A DNA stretch of 64,000 bases from Polynucleobacter sp. MWH-Berg-3C6 (GCF_018881855.1 NZ_JACVPN010000001.1:496001-560000); one strand, 5' to 3'. Positions 8,006 through 16,677 are shown, counted from the first letter of the stretch. Made by a program: numbers and translations. The notes: generated from the letters alone by a model not told the origin.

Positions 8006-9592
8006 CTAGAGAACCCAGAAGTGATGGGTTCCATCCTTGCCCAGTTGCTCTACTAAGCCAAACTCCCAATCTAAGTAAGCCTGCATTGCTGCAGGATCCA
8101 CGCTTGTTCCTTCATAAGGCCGCTTATAGCGATCTAGTGGAGGGGAGGCTAAGTGGCTCGGGCCTTTCTCGAGGGCAAGGCCGGCAGCAGTCCATGCGGC
8201 ATTCCCACCTTCCAATACCAGTACTTCAGCATTAGTAAGAGATTGAAACTCTTGGGCAACAAAAATGCTCAATTCAGCTGGAGCGCTAGTGAGTACATAG
8301 CGATCGACTTGAGGAATCTTTTTGATTGCATCGGCCAATTGTGAGCGCAATGCATACCAACTGCCTGGAATATGACCCTTCACATAGTTGGCGTGGGTAC
8401 TAAAATCCACAGCAATCGTATTGCTATCGGACTGCAGCCACTGTGAGGCCGTAGCAGCATCTACAAGTTGAACTTGCGGGAGCGAAGGTAGAGACGCTTT
8501 CCAAGCTCCTGTTTCAGTTAGGTCAGATGTCTTAATGCCATCGACAACGTAAACATCCCATGCCATCTGTGCCAACCAAGAAGCTGGCATATTAGCTCTG
8601 ACACTGCTACTGGGATCTGCTAGGACAATGCGCGCACCACGCACTGGGGCTACCATCTCCGTTTCTTGAACAAGCTGGCCGCCAGGCACAGAACGAAAGC
8701 CCGGAAGATGTCCGGCTTCATATTCTTCAGGTGTGCGTGTATCAAAGAAATACGTCGTGCGCTCGGATTGAGATTGCCATTTTTCAATTTCGGCAAGGCT
8801 AGTGCGTTTTACGTTTGCTCTATCGGCAACACTGCGGGCCCGATCGGATGCTGTGCTTGCCGTGCTCTCGCTCACTTCTTTAAATTTACGACTCTGGCCT
8901 TTGTCTAATTCTTGGCCGGCAAGAGTCCACCCAATGGTGCCATTACGTAGTGCATTGACTTCATTCGGAATGCCTGCATTGATCAAAGACTGTGTACCAA
9001 TGATGCTTCGAGTTCTTCCCGCGCAGTTCACAATGATCTTGGTTTTTGGGTTAGGTGCTAGCTCAGGAACGCGTAATACCAACTCTGCACCTGGAACGCT
9101 GATGCCACTTGGGATGCTCATCGTGTTGTATTCATCAAAGCGACGCACATCCACAACGATGACATCTTCTTGATCATCTAAGAGTTTCTTAACCTCTTGG
9201 GCGGATAGAGAAGGGGTATGACGCTTAGATTCAACGAGCTCACCAAAAGACTTGCTGGGCACATTGACATCGCGAAATAACTCTCCGCCAGCAGCTTTCC
9301 AACCCTGAACTCCACCTTCGAATACGGAGACATCGGTATAGCCAAGAGCAATTAATCGCTGTGCTGCTAATGTGGCATCGCCGTCGCCATCATCAAGCGT
9401 GACGATGGGTACATTTTTTCTGGGCAGCTTGCTATAGGTGTCGATTTCAATTCGAGAGAGTGGAACGTTAGCCGCAAATAATGGATGCTCTTGCGCATGC
9501 GGATCTTCCTCGCGCACATCTAAAAAAGCAATCTCTTCTTTGTTCAGTAGCTTATTGCGGACAAACGCATAATTTTTAGTTGGAATACTCAT
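8006..9592 (-). CDS. Four-domain rhodanese-like protein
   Basis: A 528-residue cytoplasmic protein built from four tandem rhodanese-like domains at about residues 5-110, 125-235, 260-360 and 375-475, plus a C-terminal helical extension ending FGLVEQLGKDGTHHFWVL. Each domain has a recognisable DVR/DTR/DFS entry and a GG..AW exit. Only the second has a cysteine at the active-loop position (IIVNCAGRTRS, Cys190). The corresponding loops of domains 1, 3 and 4 read VTLDDGDGD, VLADPSSSV and VLTSAPAEL. Domain 2 is therefore the likely sulfurtransferase and the others are structural or binding modules. It lies 12 bases upstream of the minus-strand Bug receptor gene order (receptor first), so the two are probably cotranscribed. 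Confidence 0.9.
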   Translation of the reverse strand: MSIPTKNYAFVRNKLLNKEEIAFLDVREEDPHAQEHPLFAANVPLSRIEIDTYSKLPRKNVPIVTLDDGDGDATLAAQRLIALGYTDVSVFEGGVQGWKAAGGELFRDVNVPSKSFGELVESKRHTPSLSAQEVKKLLDDQEDVIVVDVRRFDEYNTMSIPSGISVPGAELVLRVPELAPNPKTKIIVNCAGRTRSIIGTQSLINAGIPNEVNALRNGTIGWTLAGQELDKGQSRKFKEVSESTASTASDRARSVADRANVKRTSLAEIEKWQSQSERTTYFFDTRTPEEYEAGHLPGFRSVPGGQLVQETEMVAPVRGARIVLADPSSSVRANMPASWLAQMAWDVYVVDGIKTSDLTETGAWKASLPSLPQVQLVDAATASQWLQSDSNTIAVDFSTHANYVKGHIPGSWYALRSQLADAIKKIPQVDRYVLTSAPAELSIFVAQEFQSLTNAEVLVLEGGNAAWTAAGLALEKGPSHLASPPLDRYKRPYEGTSVDPAAMQAYLDWEFGLVEQLGKDGTHHFWVL

Positions 9593-9604
9593 ATCTTCTC
9601 TTGG

Positions 9605-10579
9605 TTAATCCAGCTTTGCGCCAGATTTTTTAACGACTTCATTCCAGCGCACGATTTCTTGATTGATATAGGCCGCTAGTTCAGGGCGAGTCATTTTTGG
9701 AACGCTTGCCCCCATTCCCGCCCAACGTTCTTTGATTTCGGGTGAAGCTAGGGCGATCTGAACTTCATTACTCATTTTTTCAATGATTTCTTTAGGCGTA
9801 CCTTTGATGGCCCACATTGCATACCAGCTGGAAACGATAAAGCCTGAGATGCCTAACTCCTGAGCGGTTGGTACATTTGGGAATGCTTCGCTACGCTTAT
9901 TGCTAGCCACTGCAACTGCAATCAATTGACCGCTTTTGATGAAGGGTGCCGCGCCTGCCAAAGTATCAAACATCATGTCGACTTGGCCTGCTACTAAGTC
10001 TTGCAATGCAGGGCCAGTGCCACGGTAGGGGATGTGGGTGATGAATAATTTGTTCTGCATCTTAAATAGCTCACCCGCTAAATGCTGTGAGGTGCCATTA
10101 CCAGTAGAAGCGTAGTTGTATTTCCCTGGATTTTTGCGAATTGCTTCCATGATGGATTTCAAATCATTCTTAGGAAACTTTGTTGGGTTGACAACGATGA
10201 CATGGGGAACGCTGCCAATAATGGCAATCGGTTCAAAATCTTTGGTGATGTCGTAGGGTAGGTTGACATACATGCTTGGAGCAATGGAGTGATGTACTGC
10301 ACCAAGAAACCAGGTGTAGCCATCAGGTGCCATTTTTGCTGCAGCTGCAGCACCAACAGTACCGCCTGCGCCGCCGCGGTTATCGACCACGATGGAGTCA
10401 TTTAATTGGGTAGAGAGCTGCTTGGCTAAAGGTCGCCCAAAAGCGTCTACAGCCCCGCCTGGAGGGAAGGGGTTAATAAAGGTAATGGGCTTGCTAGGGG
10501 ATGGCCAGGACGTAGTCTGGGCACTAGCCCCAAGTGACAGGGCGCTAGTAATCAGCAAAAGCAGGACTTTTCTGAGCAT
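9605..10579 (-). CDS. Bug-family receptor upstream of the rhodanese gene
   Basis: A 324-residue receptor with signal peptide MLRKVLLLLITSALSLGASAQ. A longer in-frame start exists 13 codons upstream, but GGAG stands just before this ATG and the signal peptide then has normal length. The binding-loop region reads ITFINPFPPGGAVDAFGRPLA, with the conserved PPGG and Asp. A second conserved loop (TGNGTSQHLAGELF) supports the family. It is transcribed ahead of the rhodanese gene with a 12-base gap. That pairing hints at a sulfur-containing ligand, but this is speculation. No TctA or TctB is nearby. Confidence 0.9.
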   Translation of the reverse strand: MLRKVLLLLITSALSLGASAQTTSWPSPSKPITFINPFPPGGAVDAFGRPLAKQLSTQLNDSIVVDNRGGAGGTVGAAAAAKMAPDGYTWFLGAVHHSIAPSMYVNLPYDITKDFEPIAIIGSVPHVIVVNPTKFPKNDLKSIMEAIRKNPGKYNYASTGNGTSQHLAGELFKMQNKLFITHIPYRGTGPALQDLVAGQVDMMFDTLAGAAPFIKSGQLIAVAVASNKRSEAFPNVPTAQELGISGFIVSSWYAMWAIKGTPKEIIEKMSNEVQIALASPEIKERWAGMGASVPKMTRPELAAYINQEIVRWNEVVKKSGAKLD

Positions 10580-10739
10580 TTTGAATATCTCCGTGATGTA
10601 TTTTTGTAATTGAATCATTTTGGCCTAAGTGCCGTTTCTAAGCGTTATCCCTGATAAAAGAGGCTATTTCCCGCTGTTTTTATGGGGATATACTGACTCC
10701 GTTGTAGGTAGGAATAATTATTTGATAACGGGAGAAAAG

Positions 10740-10928
10740 ATGTCACAACACGATACATTGTTGGCTGCTTTTGAAACATATAAAGCTGAAAACGAAAAAT
10801 TTATTGAAAAAGGCATTAAGGCATCTGCAGCACGTGCTCGTAAAGCCTTACAAGAAATCGCCGGCGCATGCAAAGAGCGTCGCAAAGAAATTACTGCTAC
10901 AAAAGAGGCGATGGAAGCTAAGAAGTAA
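10740..10928 (+). CDS. Hc1-like histone H1-type small basic protein
   Basis: A 62-residue Lys/Ala/Glu-rich helical protein. The start is the ATG preceded by GGGAGAAAAG; the longer upstream reading frame lacks a ribosome site and reads as non-coding. The segment KGIKASAARARKALQEIAGACKERRKEITATKE resembles the N-terminal region of chlamydial Hc1 histone-like proteins (KAAAQRVRTDSIKLEK...RKESIKAEK, from memory). Related short proteins occur in betaproteobacteria and may bind DNA. It is monocistronic and ends in a terminator. The call rests on composition and partial resemblance; it lacks the long Lys/Pro tail of true Hc1. Confidence 0.6.
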   Translation: MSQHDTLLAAFETYKAENEKFIEKGIKASAARARKALQEIAGACKERRKEITATKEAMEAKK

Positions 10929-10949
10929 TTCTCAAGCAAATTCATCTGC

Positions 10950-10975
10950 AAGCCTAGCCTTCATCAGCTAGGCTT
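10950..10975 (+). terminator. Intrinsic terminator after the Hc1-like gene
   Basis: A nine-base stem AAGCCTAGC / GCTAGGCTT with an eight-base loop, followed by TTTT on the plus strand, 22 bases after the stop codon. Confidence 0.85.
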
Positions 10976-10989
10976 TTTTCTTGCCAGTT

Positions 10990-11283
10990 TCAAATGGCTA
11001 CTGTAAAGAGTGTCAACTTCATTGCCTCATTGCGTATTGCAACTAAAGCTTGATACTCCGGACTAATGGCCCAAGCTTTTGCATCTTCCTGGCTCGGAAA
11101 AATAAGCTCTACAAACGCGCCAAATCTGCTGCAATTCAATTCATTCCAAAATACCTCTGTAACACTGCCGCGGTTTTGAATGCTGCCCTTATAAAGCTCA
11201 ACCGTTTGGCCAACTTTGCTGCGATATAGCGCAAACGCATTTTGATCTGTCAATTCCATTAGTCCAATTACTTTTACTGTCAT
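10990..11283 (-). CDS. DUF1330 family protein
   Basis: A 97-residue dimeric alpha-beta barrel-type protein. It shows the DUF1330 layout: an opening strand with Leu-Thr-Asp, a YRSKVGQTVELYKGSI helix, and the ending FPSQEDAKAWAISPEYQALVAIRNEA, which matches the family's 'F.s.e.A.aw..SpeYq.l...R' signature. The exact function of the family is not established. It is a single gene convergent with the Hc1-like gene and divergent from the cupin gene, with which it shares about 57 bases of upstream region. Confidence 0.8.
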   Translation of the reverse strand: MTVKVIGLMELTDQNAFALYRSKVGQTVELYKGSIQNRGSVTEVFWNELNCSRFGAFVELIFPSQEDAKAWAISPEYQALVAIRNEAMKLTLFTVAI

Positions 11284-11340
11284 AGGGATTCGCTTTTAGT
11301 AGTCAATGAGATCAGTTTATAGCTAAGCTATAGTTGTGGA

Positions 11341-11619
11341 ATGAACAAGGCAGAGTTTATTCAGATCTTGCAGCAGGAGGGCTTCCCTGAACCTGTTGAA
11401 GTCAGGCAAGTCGCCAATGGCTCGCTAGGTGAGCACACCCATCCATTTGCAGTCAAAGCATTGGTCACCGATGGCAGTATTAATATCTCAATCCAAGGCA
11501 ATCGCAATACATACTCAGCTGGGGATGTCTTTGAACTGGGGTTTGAAGAGTCGCACTCAGAAAGTTATAGCTCTACAGGAGTAATCTATCTGGCCTCTAG
11601 GAAGCCATTAAGCACTTAA
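11341..11619 (+). CDS. Cupin-fold small protein
   Basis: A 92-residue protein that fits one cupin barrel. EHTHPF (residues 31-36) supplies two histidines in the first cupin motif and GDVFELGFEESHSE supplies the second region with a late His. It resembles the cupin 2 or AraC-ligand domain type, without any DNA-binding domain. Small cupins of this kind bind a metal or small ligand in the cytoplasm. Its stop overlaps the end of the convergent selD gene by four bases. The substrate is unknown. Confidence 0.65.
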   Translation: MNKAEFIQILQQEGFPEPVEVRQVANGSLGEHTHPFAVKALVTDGSINISIQGNRNTYSAGDVFELGFEESHSESYSSTGVIYLASRKPLST

Positions 11620-12677
11620 GACACTACTAAAGGTTTCTCTTGTCGCTTGCTCATTTGACCAATGACGCGTGCGCCCAAGAAGTGATGTCGATTAAAGATA
11701 TCAAGGACTTCTTGAACACATTCAGGGGCGCAAGAAACGAGGAGGCCGCCACTGGTTTGTGGGTCAGTCAATAAAGCCAGTTGTGCTGGCGTGAAGTTTG
11801 CTGGAATGCCGACATCGGATCCATAACTTTGCCAATTACGATCCGATGCGCCAGTAATGACACCATCATCCGCCAGTGTCTGAACATTAGATAGCAAGGG
11901 GACTTGGCTCCAGTCAATATGGGCAGTGCAGTTCGATCCTCTAGCGAGTTCCAGCGTGTGGCCCGCCAATCCAAATCCAGTGACGTCTGTTAAGGCATGC
12001 ACACCAGCAAGTTTTGCCAAGTCTGGTCCTGCAGCATTGAGCTTAGTGGTATTGGAAATCATCTCGCGATAGCCATCCGGACCTAGTAGGTCTTTTTTAA
12101 GGGCTGCAGACAAGATGCCTACACCTAATGGCTTACCTAAAATCAGGACGTCCCCAGGCTTTGCGCTCGCATTGCTCTTAACGCGCTTCGGGTCAACCAA
12201 GCCAATGGCAACCAAACCATAAATCGGCTCAACCGAATCAATCGTATGGCCTCCCGCAATCGGAATTCCGGCACTACGGCAGACTTCAGCACCACCTTCT
12301 AGAATGCGAGCAATTGTTTTATTAGATAAAACTTTAATTGGCATCCCGACCAAGGCAAGAGCAAACAAAGGTGTACCACCCATTGCATAAATATCGCTAA
12401 TTGCATTAGTCGCAGCAATCTTTCCGAAGTCAAATGGGTCATCCACAATCGGCATGAAGAAATCCGTCGTTGCTACGATCGCTTGAGACTCATTGATTTG
12501 ATAAACAGCCGCATCATCAGAAGTTTCAATACCGATGAGCAATTCTTTAGGAAATGGTAGTTGCGGAACGTTCTTGAGGATTTCAGAAAGAACCCCTGGC
12601 GCAATCTTGCAGCCACAGCCACCACCATGGGAGAGGGAGGTGAGGCGGGGTTCAGTGGTTTGCATATCTTGGGTCAT
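11616..12677 (-). CDS. selD: Selenide, water dikinase
   Basis: A 353-residue selenophosphate synthetase that makes monoselenophosphate from selenide and ATP. The N-terminal active-site segment is GGGCGCKI, with Cys21 and Lys24 matching Cys17 and Lys20 of the E. coli enzyme, so it is the cysteine form and not a selenoprotein. ATTDFFMPIVDDP, then GGHTIDS and TDVTGFGLAGH, are the AIRS-family ATP and metal-binding elements. No selA, selB, selC or mnmH gene is in the window, so selenium use (selenocysteine or 2-selenouridine in tRNA) must be sought elsewhere. It follows the DEAD-box helicase gene on the same strand by 25 bases. Confidence 0.95.
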   Translation of the reverse strand: MTQDMQTTEPRLTSLSHGGGCGCKIAPGVLSEILKNVPQLPFPKELLIGIETSDDAAVYQINESQAIVATTDFFMPIVDDPFDFGKIAATNAISDIYAMGGTPLFALALVGMPIKVLSNKTIARILEGGAEVCRSAGIPIAGGHTIDSVEPIYGLVAIGLVDPKRVKSNASAKPGDVLILGKPLGVGILSAALKKDLLGPDGYREMISNTTKLNAAGPDLAKLAGVHALTDVTGFGLAGHTLELARGSNCTAHIDWSQVPLLSNVQTLADDGVITGASDRNWQSYGSDVGIPANFTPAQLALLTDPQTSGGLLVSCAPECVQEVLDIFNRHHFLGARVIGQMSKRQEKPLVVS

Positions 12678-12702
12678 GGAAATATTTTATATCTGAATAG
12701 TT

Positions 12703-14001
12703 CTACCGATTGAAGCTTCTCTTCGTTGGGCTAGAGCGCTTTGCTGGCGCTTTCTTAGCTGGTGCTCGACCAGCTCCGCCGCCACTAGCAGCTTTAGGCT
12801 TTCTGGATTGCTGATGTTGTTGGCTACGCAACTGAATAGGTTGAGCGACTGCATTGGGGTCAGGCTCAAATCCTGCGATGACCTCTTGGGGTAATTTTTG
12901 CTTAATCAGCTTTTCAATATCTCTGAGCATTTGATGCTCATCTACACAGACCAAAGATACTGCAACACCATTGGATCCTGCTCGACCAGTCCGTCCAATA
13001 CGATGGACATAATCTTCAGATACGTTTGGTAGATCGTAGTTCACTACATGGGGTAGCTGATCAATATCGATACCGCGCGCTGCAATATCGGTTGCTACTA
13101 ATGCAGTTAACTTACCTGCCTTGAAATCTGCCAATGCTTTTGTTCTGGCTGTTTGACTCTTATTGCCATGAATGGCCATACTCGTGATGCCATCTTTTTC
13201 TAGCTGAGTGACGAGTTTGTTGGCGCCATGCTTGGTACGGGTGAAAACCAAGACTTGTTTCCAATCATTCGATTGAATCAAATGGGCTAATAGCGGGTGC
13301 TTCTTAGTCCGATCTACCGGATGAATCAACTGTGCAATCGCCTCGTTAGCGCTATTGCTTCGTGCTACCTCAATCAGTGCCGGTGAATTTAAGAGACCAT
13401 CTGCCAGCGCTTTAATCTCAGTAGAAAAGGTGGCTGAGAATAGGAGATTCTGACGTTGCTTGGGTAGGGCAGCCAAGATCTTTTTGATATCTCGCAAGAA
13501 GCCCATATCGAGCATGCGATCGGCTTCATCTAAAACGAGGATTTCAATATCGTTGAGTGAGACGCATTTTTGTGACATCAAGTCAAGTAAGCGTCCTGGT
13601 GTGGCAACCAAAATATCGAGGCCACTAGCAATTGCTTTAATTTGCGGATTGGCACCAACGCCGCCAAAAATGACAGCCGACTTCAAGCCGGTGTATTTGC
13701 CATAAGTAACAACTGATTCTTGAACTTGTGCTGCTAGTTCGCGAGTGGGGGTCAGAATCAGGACACGCAAGAGACGCTTGCCCGAGCTTGGTTTTGAAGC
13801 GCTAAGACGTTGCAAAATAGGAAGCGTAAAGCCGGCAGTTTTACCGGTGCCGGTTTGTGCTGCGGCGAGAAGATCTCCACCTTTGAGTACTGCGGGAATC
13901 GATTTCGCTTGAATTGGGGTGGGGCTGGTATAGCCTTCCTCAGCAATAGCGCGAAGAATGGGTTCGGATAAACCGAGGTCTGTAAATAACATAGGGGCCA
14001 A
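12703..14001 (-). CDS. DEAD-box RNA helicase, RhlE-like
   Basis: A 432-residue ATP-dependent RNA helicase. Motifs occur in order: Q motif region ([19 protein letters not shown]), AQTGTGKT (motif I), PTRELA (Ia), [11 protein letters not shown] (II), SATFS (III), RGIDID (V) and [10 protein letters not shown] (VI). The tail after about residue 375 is basic and low in complexity (Gln/Ser, then Ala-Pro-Lys repeats ending RSFNR), as in RhlE and other ribosome-assembly helicases. Two starts are possible, three codons apart. It precedes selD. The role is probably RNA remodelling in ribosome biogenesis or decay at low temperature. The subfamily assignment is tentative. Confidence 0.92.
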   Translation of the reverse strand: MAPMLFTDLGLSEPILRAIAEEGYTSPTPIQAKSIPAVLKGGDLLAAAQTGTGKTAGFTLPILQRLSASKPSSGKRLLRVLILTPTRELAAQVQESVVTYGKYTGLKSAVIFGGVGANPQIKAIASGLDILVATPGRLLDLMSQKCVSLNDIEILVLDEADRMLDMGFLRDIKKILAALPKQRQNLLFSATFSTEIKALADGLLNSPALIEVARSNSANEAIAQLIHPVDRTKKHPLLAHLIQSNDWKQVLVFTRTKHGANKLVTQLEKDGITSMAIHGNKSQTARTKALADFKAGKLTALVATDIAARGIDIDQLPHVVNYDLPNVSEDYVHRIGRTGRAGSNGVAVSLVCVDEHQMLRDIEKLIKQKLPQEVIAGFEPDPNAVAQPIQLRSQQHQQSRKPKAASGGGAGRAPAKKAPAKRSSPTKRSFNR

Positions 14002-14103
14002 TAAAGTATTGACCCGTATTCAATTAAACGACTATCCCGGTCAATGGGGTGAGCTGCCACGCTAGAGCGTTTGCAGTAAGAACTCTATTTTAAGTCATTA
14101 GGC

Positions 14104-14532
14104 TTAATTGGCCAGAAAGAGCCAATCTGGCAAGGCCTTGGGCTTTAAGGTGGTGGTGTCCACGCAAACAATGTGTAATGTGGCGCTGGCTATCACTTGC
14201 ATCTCTTGCACATCGCCGTTTTGAATTTTTCTCTGTGCATTTTGTTTTACTACTACCTGCGTACGCCCACGATGCTCAATGACTTGATCAATATATAAAA
14301 GATCATCTAAACGACCGGGCTTATAAAAGTGCATCGATAGCTCTCGAACCGGTAGCAAGATACCAAAGTCATTGATGAGCTTGCTTGGGGTGAGGTCACG
14401 CTGTGCTAACCACTCTGCACGACTGCGTTCAAAGATTTCAAGATAGCGGCCATGGTAAACAAAGCCAGCGGCATCAGTATCAGAGTAGCACACACGATGA
14501 ACATATGGAAATGCAGAGTGGGTCGTAGTCAT
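14104..14532 (-). CDS. YbgC/FadM-type acyl-CoA thioesterase (hotdog fold)
   Basis: A 142-residue 4HBT-family thioesterase. HRVCYSDTDAAGFVYHGRYLEIFERSRAEWL at residues 11-41 carries the family's catalytic Asp (YSDTDAAG) and the Y(H/N)xRYLExFExxR helix. FYKPGRLDDLLYIDQVI continues the fold. Homologues hydrolyse short-chain or hydroxybenzoyl-CoA esters in the cytoplasm, and YbgC associates with the Tol-Pal locus in many bacteria. No tol genes are here. The GNAT gene lies just upstream on the same strand (15-base gap), so a two-gene unit is likely. Confidence 0.88.
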   Translation of the reverse strand: MTTTHSAFPYVHRVCYSDTDAAGFVYHGRYLEIFERSRAEWLAQRDLTPSKLINDFGILLPVRELSMHFYKPGRLDDLLYIDQVIEHRGRTQVVVKQNAQRKIQNGDVQEMQVIASATLHIVCVDTTTLKPKALPDWLFLAN

Positions 14533-14547
14533 AAGGGTGGGCGATAG

Positions 14548-14994
14548 TTAAATGGTTTTTTCTAATAAGAGAATCATATTACGATGGGCAATTCCTGCCT
14601 CATCATAGATTGGACCTTCAGCTAAAAATCCAAGCTTGGCATAAAAGGGAATGGCGGATACCTGGGCGTGAAGTGAGACCCTGGAGATTCCTTCTATTTT
14701 GGATTGATTGATTAAGCTGTTCAAAATCGATTTGCCAATATGTTGATTGCGATAACCTTTTAGTACTGCCATGCGCCCAATTTGCGCCTGGTGATTATCC
14801 AATTGCACTAATCGCCCAGTCCCTACACAAAGACCATCTTTGTAGGCTAAAGCATGCTTTGCAGAGAGGTCATGCTCATCGAGCTCCATGTCCTCAGGCA
14901 CTCCTTGCTCTTCGACGAATACCTGCTTTCGTATGAGGTAGGCCTCTTGAGCGGCCTCCTGCCAAGGTTTAATGAGAATTTCTAAGGGATTCAA
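14548..14994 (-). CDS. GNAT-family N-acetyltransferase, ElaA-like
   Basis: A 148-residue acetyltransferase. The acetyl-CoA binding motif A is RMAVLKGYRNQHIGKSILNSLI, the usual R/Q-x-x-G-x-G/A loop in the form YRNQHIG. The early RKQVFVEEQGVPEDMELDEHD segment is typical of ElaA-type GNATs, and IPFYAKLGFLAEGPIYDEAGIAHRNM is the C-terminal motif B with its aromatic-Gly-Phe. It belongs to a unit with the thioesterase gene downstream. The substrate amine is unknown. Confidence 0.88.
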   Translation of the reverse strand: MNPLEILIKPWQEAAQEAYLIRKQVFVEEQGVPEDMELDEHDLSAKHALAYKDGLCVGTGRLVQLDNHQAQIGRMAVLKGYRNQHIGKSILNSLINQSKIEGISRVSLHAQVSAIPFYAKLGFLAEGPIYDEAGIAHRNMILLLEKTI

Positions 14995-15138
14995 AGAGTT
15001 CGGTAAGTAATCGTAAGTTTTAGTAGGGTTATAGGCTTAATTTACCAAATAAGCGCAGGAAATTACATACGTCATGGTTACAATGATTTGTGGTCCTTAT
15101 TTGGACTCAATCCAACCTTTTCTTGCTTAGGAGTTATT

Positions 15139-15720
15139 TTGAAAAAATCGTTACTTGCTGGTTTATTCGCCGCAGCTGGCTTAGCTTTTGCAACTTCTGC
15201 TTTCGCTCAGGCGCCTGCAAAGATGTTGCCTTTGGCTGCTGAAGTGATTGTGCTGACTGCAACCGTAGATTCTGTTGATGTGAAAAAGCGCATCGTTGTA
15301 TTAAAAGATGCAAACGGCAACACAGCACAAATGAATGTTGCTAAATCAGTCAATGATTTAGAGAAGGTAAAAAAGGGCGATATTTTTGTAGTTGAGCATG
15401 CACAAGCGATTGCTGTTGGCTTAACAGCTGCTGCTAAAGATGCTAAACCTGGTGTTTCTGGTGTGCGCTCTGTAACAGTAGCAGGCAAAGGTTCTGCTAA
15501 GCCGTTTGAAGAAACTACTGACACTATCTATGCAACTGTGAAGATTTCCACAATCGATACAAAAACACGTATCGTTACTTTCACAATGCCAAGCGGCGAG
15601 AAGCAAAAGGTTAAGGTTGATCCAGCAGTACTCGGTCTCGAGAAATTCAAAGCTGGTGATGACGTAATCGTTGAGTTCGTGGATGATACAGCGATTGGTT
15701 TTGTAACGCCTAAGAAGTAA
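15139..15720 (+). CDS. Exported protein with internal duplication, unknown function
   Basis: A 193-residue periplasmic protein. I place the start at TTG 15139 because AGGAG lies five bases upstream and translation then opens with a signal peptide MKKSLLAGLFAAAGLAFATSAFAQ. A longer frame back to 15088 reads through the ribosome site. Mature residues about 35-98 and 129-190 are two copies of one beta-rich unit: TATVDSVDVKKRIVVLKD aligns with YATVKISTIDTKTRIVTF, and DLEKVKKGDIFVVEHAQAIAVGLT aligns with GLEKFKAGDDVIVEFVDDTAIGFV. Both look like small beta-barrels. I recognise no named family. It is monocistronic with a strong terminator. Confidence 0.75.
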   Translation: MKKSLLAGLFAAAGLAFATSAFAQAPAKMLPLAAEVIVLTATVDSVDVKKRIVVLKDANGNTAQMNVAKSVNDLEKVKKGDIFVVEHAQAIAVGLTAAAKDAKPGVSGVRSVTVAGKGSAKPFEETTDTIYATVKISTIDTKTRIVTFTMPSGEKQKVKVDPAVLGLEKFKAGDDVIVEFVDDTAIGFVTPKK

Positions 15721-15754
15721 TACGGCAATTCTGGCTTAGCGCCAGAAGCTAGTA

Positions 15755-15780
15755 AAAAAGCCCGCATCTGCGGGCTTTTT
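15755..15780. terminator. Bidirectional intrinsic terminator
   Basis: AAAAAGCCCGC pairs with GCGGGCTTTTT around the loop ATCT. The A and T runs let it act for the duplicated-domain gene on the plus strand and for the TupA-like gene ending at 15790 on the minus strand. Confidence 0.9.
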
Positions 15781-15789
15781 CTTTGCTAG

Positions 15790-16614
15790 TTATTTCTTGG
15801 CATTCGGGAAGAAAAGCTGTTCACCATCAATCTTGTAGCTGGCAATCACTTCCTGACCATCTCTAGAGATCAACCAGTCGATAAACTCTTGGCCTTGAGC
15901 TTTCTTCACATGAGGAAACTTAGCTGGGTTGACCAACATCACGCCATATTGATTAAAGAGCTTGGGGTCGCCTTGAATTAGGATTGTTAAATCACCACGG
16001 TTCTTAAAGCTAATCCAAGTTCCACGGTCAGCCAAGATATAGCCATTCATAGCAGAAGCAGTGTTGAGGGCAGGGCCCATGCCAGAGCCCGTTTCTTTAT
16101 ACCAAGTAGTGCCAGGGGCGATAGCAATGCCAGCACCTTTCCAGTAACGCAGTTCAGCAGCATGTGTGCCACTCTTATCGCCACGCGATACAAATGGCGC
16201 TTGAGCGCCAGCAATCTTTTGTAGAGCAACCTGAATATCTTTACCACCACCCACTTTTGCAGGATCTGATTTAGGCCCGATGAGGACAAAATCGTTGTAC
16301 ATCACTTCATAGCGTTTTGTGGAGAATCCGTCTTCAACAAACTTTTCTTCAGCAGCCTTGTCATGAACAAACACAACATCGGCATCGCCACGACGTCCAA
16401 TATCGAGAGCCTGACCAGTACCTACTGCAACGACTTTGGCATCAATTCCTGTCTTCATTTTAAAAATGGGGAGGATGAAGTTAAAGAGGCCACTTTGTTC
16501 AGTGGAGGTGGTGGAAGACACCACAATGCTTTTTTCTTGGGCATACACCTGAGAACTGCCCATCAAGACTGTTACCAAGGTACCAATAAATAGATTTGCG
16601 ATTAGCTTTTTCAT
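15790..16614 (-). CDS. Tungstate-type ABC substrate-binding protein (TupA-like)
   Basis: A 274-residue secreted receptor. After the signal peptide (MKKLIANLFIGTLVTVLMGSSQVYAQ) the mature protein opens with SIVVSSTTSTEQSGLF, the TTTS-type oxyanion-binding motif of TupA receptors. Later conserved parts are GTGQALDIGRRGDADVV and SRGDKSGTHAAELRYW. TupA captures tungstate at very low concentration for the TupBC permease and ATPase. Those genes are not adjacent, which is unusual because tupABC normally form one operon. A TTG three codons upstream is an alternative start. It is divergent from the ModE-like regulator gene, which probably controls it. Confidence 0.85.
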   Translation of the reverse strand: MKKLIANLFIGTLVTVLMGSSQVYAQEKSIVVSSTTSTEQSGLFNFILPIFKMKTGIDAKVVAVGTGQALDIGRRGDADVVFVHDKAAEEKFVEDGFSTKRYEVMYNDFVLIGPKSDPAKVGGGKDIQVALQKIAGAQAPFVSRGDKSGTHAAELRYWKGAGIAIAPGTTWYKETGSGMGPALNTASAMNGYILADRGTWISFKNRGDLTILIQGDPKLFNQYGVMLVNPAKFPHVKKAQGQEFIDWLISRDGQEVIASYKIDGEQLFFPNAKK

Positions 16615-16650
16615 AGGATTCAAAAAGTAGTTGATTAAAACGATATCATC

Positions 16651-16677
16651 GCATACATTAATGCTTATTGAATATGC
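16651..16677. promoter_or_regulatory. Divergent control region with imperfect dyad between TupA-like and regulator genes
   Basis: The 75 bases between the divergent starts are AT-rich and contain an imperfect dyad: GCATA (16651-16655) and TATGC (16673-16677), with inner AAT and ATT. It is placed to be the operator of the regulator encoded beside it. It does not match the E. coli ModE consensus. Confidence 0.35.

Noticed and set aside
11341..12677. Functional link of cupin gene and selD
   Set aside because: They are convergent and merely overlap at the stops; no reason to assume cotranscription.
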